Below are positions 59,628-64,000 of a stretch of 64,000 nt of DNA, in pieces. Position numbers and translations under genes: made by a program. This DNA is from Entonaema liquescens (lineage: Eukaryota > Ascomycota > Sordariomycetes > Xylariales > Xylariaceae), in assembly GCA_902805475.1 (NCBI GenBank), contig CADCSX010000001.1, forward strand, positions 1,302,001 to 1,366,000, in the 5' to 3' direction. Position 1 is the stretch's first letter. The number at the start of each line of letters is the position of its first letter. Below the pieces are notes generated by a model. It did not search any database and was not told where the DNA came from. It was given only the letters and a program-made list of their open reading frames with translations.

Positions 59628-60239
59628 ATGGCGTTCCGGCCGATATGGGCTCGAATCAAACGTGATCATCAACGCACTGGCAGATTCGGCTATCGTCTAT
59701 TCGCATTTGCAACATGGATTCCTGTGGTTTCTATGTTCAACCACTATATTGGAGAATTAGCTTGGATCAGTGGGCCGTCGATGTATCCGTTCTTGAATGC
59801 GGAGAAGGACCAGACGACTCGGAGTGACGTGGTCGTCAAGTACAAATTCAATGCTCAGTATGGGTTACGGCGAGGCATGATTGTCATTTTTTGGTACGTA
59901 ACAGATAATTCCACGATGATCGCTTGACTAAAGTCTCGCTGTACTGACATGAGCTCTAGGAACCCTTATGATCCGGAAACCGAGGCTGTTAAAAGGATTG
60001 TTGGACTTGAAGGTGATGTCATCAAGACGCGAAGCCCGTATCCCTCCCCTACAGTCCGCGTTCCAATGGGACATGTCTGGGTTGAGGGTGATGGAGGCGA
60101 GCGTTTGAGCAGAGACAGTAACGACTATGGACCGATTTCTACGAATCTCATAACTGGCAAGGTCACCCACATCGTGTGGCCCTTACATAGATTCGGTAGA
60201 GTACAGTGGTGGGACTATGCGGGGAATATTAGGAATTAA
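59628..60239 (+). CDS. IMP2: Mitochondrial inner membrane protease subunit, IMP2-like
   Basis: Two exons, 59628-59893 and 59960-60239, phase 2, 181 residues, close to yeast Imp2 (177). A hydrophobic anchor segment (YRLFAFATWIPVVSMF) precedes the S26 signal peptidase catalytic Ser51 in GPSMYP; the general base Lys100 is in AVKRIVGLEGD. Box E-like residues follow in GHVWVEGDG and RDSNDYGPI. The Imp1/Imp2 complex removes sorting signals from proteins on the outer face of the inner mitochondrial membrane. Ser-Lys spacing and GDN-like loop fit Imp2 better than Imp1, but assignment between the two subunits is by eye. Confidence 0.9.
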
Positions 60240-60827
60240 GCAACGAAATAACTCCCACTTGCTTTTACCAGCTCTTTCAACTATTTTGGGCGAATCTTTT
60301 CCCGTGACGAAGGTTCCAAGGTGTTGATAAAAGGTACCAACCATCCACCTGTGATGTAAACTGATTTTCTTATATGTAGGTAACCGTAATATTCAGTAAC
60401 CAGGCTTCCCGGTCTGCCGGTAAATATTATTTACCTAAGATAAGAGATAAGACTCCCACCAACTCGGCGCGAGGGCCGTGATAAACCGCGCGTAAACCGA
60501 TATGGCCGATTAGGTACGACCTGACTTTAGTGCTATTGGTACATCGAAAATTTCCCACTATCTGCATCTACACTTATTCGAATTCCACGTTTTGTAGGTG
60601 GTCGCTCTCGAGCGCGATCGCCTCTCGCGCAACACTAAGTCTCGAAAGATTTGTATAGATAGGCAACATCTATGAGCGAATAAGTCGCAGGCTTTTTTTA
60701 GTAGCGTTGCTGGTGTGGCCGAACGACCCATTTCTTTTAGATAGTTATCGGTACCAATGATGGACTTTCGGAGCACAAATCTTGAGAGTAATTTATCACT
60801 TCTACGACGCAATCGCGCGGGCACAAG
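60240..60827. other. Intergenic, promoter of mitochondrial carrier
   Basis: No gene or repeat supported. An ATG at 60758 opens a short frame that ends at 60830 and overlaps the carrier start (60828), so it could act as an upstream reading frame. Confidence 0.5.
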
Positions 60828-62055
60828 ATGACCTTCGACAATGGAGAATTGGAAGGGCGCCCACCCTATATCCACGTGAGTGTTACCGATACGATCGCAT
60901 AGGCGCAAAAGAGCTCAAACTAATTCTTTTATGCTTGTTAGTCCATGCTCGCAGGAGGAATGGGCGGAACTACTGGCGATATGTTGATGCACTCGCTCGA
61001 TACCGTCAAAACTCGACAACAAGGCGATCCGCATATACCACCAAAATATACTTCTCTAGGATCATCTTATTACACGATATGGCGTCAAGAGGGAATTCGA
61101 CGTGGCTTATATGGAGGCTGGCTCCCGGCGATAATGGGTTCTTTCCCGGCTACAGTTCTCTTTTTTGGGACCTATGAATGGAGCAAGAGGCATATGCTAG
61201 ACTATGGAATCCAGTCTCATATCTCCTATTTGATAGCTGGTATGCATTAGAATCACACTTGGCAAAGCCTGTCCAAGCCTATACTAACAAATTCTCAGGT
61301 TTCTTCGGCGACTTTGCCGCATCAATAGTTTACGTACCCTCCGAAGTGTTGAAGACTCGCCTTCAGCTTCAGGGCCGGTATAACAACCCTTATTTCAAAT
61401 CTGGATACAACTACCGCGGCACTTTCGACGCTGCGAGAACCATTATCAGGACAGAGGGATTTTCAGAGTTGTTCTCCGGTTACAAAGCAACTCTATATCG
61501 AGACCTCCCCTTTCTGCACTCCAGTTCATGTTCTACGAACAATTCCATAGCTGGGCTCGTGAGTATAAGAAGAGCCGGGATATTGGAGCACGGTTGGAGC
61601 TTCTAACTGGAGCTGCCGGTGGTGGATTAGCTGGAGTACTTACATGTCCCCTTGACGTAGTCAAAACTCGGCTACAAACCCAGATCGACCCCGTTCCAAC
61701 TATAGGCAAACCGAAAGAGCGCTTGGCTACAGAGACTCTATCAGGGCTTAAAGAATCGGCTTCGAATCAAACCAAATCTTCACCTCAACCCAAGCAGCAG
61801 AAGCGTCCCATATCTACATCATCGCCTTCAACACATACACCACGGCCGGGTGCTATCCCCTTGGACGAAGATTCAATATTAAGGGGTCTCAGGTTGATTT
61901 ATAAAACAGAGGGTATTGGGGGTTGGTTTAGAGGAGTTGGCCCACGGTTTGTCTGGACTAGTGTACAAAGTAGTTGCATGTTGTTCTTGTATCAAACCAT
62001 GTTACGAAAATTAGAGGTATGGCTTCCGGTAGAGAGATCAGACATCTCTGCTTAA
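60828..62055 (+). CDS. Mitochondrial carrier, YMR166C/MME1-like, with one frameshift
   Basis: Exons 60828-60875, 60942-61239 and 61299-62055; about 367 residues after allowing one missing base. Three carrier signatures are present: HSLDTVKTRQQ, VPSEVLKTRLQLQ and CPLDVVKTRLQTQ. The DGELEG-type N terminus with GGMGGTTGDML is typical of the fungal group related to yeast YMR166C (MME1, proposed mitochondrial magnesium exporter); that function is transferred weakly. A Ser/Pro/Lys-rich insertion of about 55 residues lies in the third repeat after the signature. The frame breaks at a T3 run (61511-61513): the upstream frame runs on to a stop at 61606, while the conserved continuation FMFYEQFHSWARE is in another frame; one extra T would restore LPFSALQFMFYEQ. 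Confidence 0.85.
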
Positions 62056-62591
62056 CCTTTTGAGGATGACGTTGGATCCTGTGTCCGTGGAGGGTTCAGA
62101 GGCATTTTGTAACAACAACCCAAAACATGTGCACGGCGTTCAAGGAAGACAGGGGCACGAGGAAAAAATATAGATGGACGGATAGAAATCTCCATTTGAT
62201 TTAATTTAAAAAATATCATTTATCGTTTAGGTACTTGAACACATGAGAAGTGCTCACTGAAGGAGGCATGATGTATGACGAAGTACTAATGACCAAGATT
62301 TAGATAACTGCATATGTGCATATCGGGATTTCATTACCTTTTGGGGTGATATTTTGTTAGGTGGGGTTCCAAGCAGCTCAAAGGCAATAATTGGCCCACT
62401 ATTAGAAGCTTACCCACGTCAATCATCGCATTATCAAACGATCCGCAGGCCCGCAAGCCTTCATGCAGAAATTCCGATCCAAGACGAAGACAGAAACAAT
62501 CGCTCTCTATATTTATGAGTCTTTAGCTTAAGAATGCTATAGGTTAATATGTAAACCATTTTCCCGACATGGCAGCACACGCTTCGAAATT
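62056..62591. other. Intergenic, promoter of the last gene
   Basis: 3' region of the carrier and promoter of the next gene. No other feature. Confidence 0.5.
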
Positions 62592-64000
62592 ATGCCACCC
62601 CCGTTGCCTATCCCATCGAAGGCTGCGATTCATGCCCTCCGAGGGATCGCCTTGGGTACTTCATGTGCCATTGGCGTCATAGTCGAAGATCGAAGGCGCA
62701 AAATTAGTATCTTACAGACTGCCGTAGCCAATAAGGAGAAACTACAGGCAGTTAAAAGATATCATGGCATGGCAGTTCCAAATTCGACGCAATTCGACGA
62801 AGCAGCTTTTGCAGAAGGGGATCAATTCCAATGGCACCATACGGAAGACGATACAACCAGGACACGCGATGATCCTCCCTCGCCCAACCCCCCTTCGCAT
62901 TCACATTTACCTGGGGATACCTCTCAAGATACGAAGCTGGAGGCTTCCTTAAAGTCAGGAGGTGTATTAGTGTCTTCCTCGGCCACTGCTACCCAAGCCG
63001 AAACCTCGTCCTCCCAAACTATACCACACGACACAGTCCATCTTTTGGATACCTCTCGACGGCCAATAGGATATATGGAAGGTGGATTTGATGCGAATAA
63101 GACATGGGGGACGTATCAAGCCGTGAATCCAAAACCTGTTCTCCAATCTCGTCTACAGAAACGCGCCAAAGCAGTCGCAAATATCACCAGCATTCTAAAC
63201 AGCAATGATGAAGAACGAGTAGATCGAGCTCTTAAGAAATTCACCGATGCATCCCTTTCCTGTTATTCTCAGCAGTCCGACGAGGGGTGGATTGAAGTTT
63301 CTATCCAACTTTGCAATGCTTGCCAAGCAAAAGGCCGATCAGAGGACGCTGCTAAGGTTCTCCTTTCAATAATCAGCCTCGGCCCCCTTGAGGAGTCCCA
63401 ATTTTACGCCTATCATCCTATATCTCTTATAGAGTATTATCTATCCCAAGCAGATAAGGACGGTCGCCTTCCCAGCGAGGCTGTATCTACGACAACCCGC
63501 ATCTTCTTAGCAGCATTCAAGGAAAAACCTCAAGTGCGTTTTGAGTATTCGGAAGAGTTGGGGAAGCAGCTGATGACTCAAAATCTCTTGTTGGGCGAAT
63601 TTGGCGTTGTCCATCAGATTTACTGGAGAGTGATTAGTATGACTGAGAATGCACGCGAATTTATAGGATGGGTTATAGAAAAGCTTCACGAATACCGCGA
63701 CCACAAGAAAGTAGTCAAATACTTCCTGCTGAATTACTCAAGGACGAGCCCTAGCGCCAATACTAAGTCTTACGTTGGAACGGTTGATTGTGTCGTCTCC
63801 TCTATCGAGGCCTTGGAGGGCTTCAAAGCCGAGCACGTAATGGACGCTCTCTTTCAGATGGATTCCCCAGGCGAAGGGCTCATACGGTCTCGTTGGATTA
63901 TGAAACTGCTACATGCACACTGGAAGCGCAACCAGGATTTTTCGACATTGAAGGCGCTCTTTGACGGCATGTTGTCTCTAGAACTACTAGACAATGTCGA
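62592..64000 (+). CDS. Partial PPR-like mitochondrial protein, runs off window
   Basis: Open without stop from the ATG at 62592 to the window end (469 residues seen), no intron in this part. The start reads MPPPLPIPSKAAIHALRGIA, followed by LGTSCAIGVIVEDRRRK, a pattern I associate with a Sordariomycete family annotated as pentatricopeptide-repeat-like. The region 60-170 is Ser/Thr/Asp-rich and disordered; from about residue 180 the sequence is helical with short repeats (RSEDAAKVLLSIISLG; EFIGWVIEKLHEYRDHKKVVKYFL; STLKALFDGMLSLEL), consistent with helix-turn-helix PPR-type arrays. Such proteins usually act on mitochondrial transcripts. Family and location are inferred, and the C-terminal part is not visible. 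Confidence 0.6.
   Translation, partial: MPPPLPIPSKAAIHALRGIALGTSCAIGVIVEDRRRKISILQTAVANKEKLQAVKRYHGMAVPNSTQFDEAAFAEGDQFQWHHTEDDTTRTRDDPPSPNPPSHSHLPGDTSQDTKLEASLKSGGVLVSSSATATQAETSSSQTIPHDTVHLLDTSRRPIGYMEGGFDANKTWGTYQAVNPKPVLQSRLQKRAKAVANITSILNSNDEERVDRALKKFTDASLSCYSQQSDEGWIEVSIQLCNACQAKGRSEDAAKVLLSIISLGPLEESQFYAYHPISLIEYYLSQADKDGRLPSEAVSTTTRIFLAAFKEKPQVRFEYSEELGKQLMTQNLLLGEFGVVHQIYWRVISMTENAREFIGWVIEKLHEYRDHKKVVKYFLLNYSRTSPSANTKSYVGTVDCVVSSIEALEGFKAEHVMDALFQMDSPGEGLIRSRWIMKLLHAHWKRNQDFSTLKALFDGMLSLELLDNV

Overview
The window is nuclear DNA of a filamentous ascomycete (Pezizomycotina, most likely Sordariomycetes; a Xylariales-type genome would fit, but this is inference). The reasons are short 50-170 nt GT-AG introns, widely spaced single genes on both strands, ascomycete-specific proteins (WSC/glyoxal oxidase, NTE1 with cyclic-nucleotide domains, an arg-13 type ornithine carrier) and AT-rich islands that look like RIP-mutated transposons. 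I rebuilt exon structures by hand from splice sites and reading-frame continuity; 20 protein genes are supported.

Layout: 1.3-5.2 kb, secreted copper-radical (glyoxal oxidase-like) protein with five WSC domains (-). 8.7-12.0 kb, NF-X1/FAP1 zinc-finger protein (+). 12.5-14.2 kb, nested transposon island containing a 9-bp minisatellite and a 623-bp terminal-inverted-repeat element. 14.3-15.3 kb, VPS71-like HIT-finger protein (+). 16.1-16.6 kb, small secreted cysteine-containing protein (-). 18.0-19.5 kb, WSS1-like DNA-protein crosslink protease (-, one frameshift). 20.2-22.7 kb, kelch protein (-). 23.6-24.7 kb, ornithine carrier (+). 24.9-25.6 kb, TspO/MBR protein (-). 27.2-30.0 kb, ARS2/SERRATE homologue (+, three frameshifts). 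32.3-33.4 kb, YeeE/YedE sulfur transporter (-). 35.4-36.5 kb, GC-rich MDR oxidoreductase (+). 37.1-40.0 kb, PP4 regulatory subunit PSY2 (-). 41.5-42.8 kb, four-exon orphan gene (-). 43.4-45.7 kb, heavily AT-shifted DNA transposon with about 63-bp inverted repeats. 47.0-48.5 kb, Ser/Thr/Lys-rich orphan (+). 50.6-51.4 kb, secreted SGNH hydrolase (-). 52.1-56.9 kb, NTE1 phospholipase (-). 57.9-59.0 kb, eIF2-alpha (+). 59.6-60.2 kb, mitochondrial inner membrane protease subunit (+). 60.8-62.1 kb, mitochondrial carrier (+, one frameshift). 62.6 kb to the window end, partial PPR-like protein (+).

The genes do not form an obvious cluster. Most are housekeeping (chromatin, mRNA processing, translation initiation, PP4 signalling, mitochondrial transport and proteolysis), interspersed with accessory secreted proteins and transposon remnants. 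From 59.6 kb to the end, three consecutive + strand genes are probably all mitochondrial, but nothing shows that they work together.

The two strongest unusual observations are these. First, in the nested island at 12.5-14.2 kb, removing the inner element plus one 8-bp copy restores a perfect 9-bp tandem array. Second, five apparent single-base deletions, all in homopolymer runs, break three otherwise conserved genes. The pattern points to homopolymer under-calling in the assembly rather than true pseudogenes. I did not find a convincing new multi-gene biological system.
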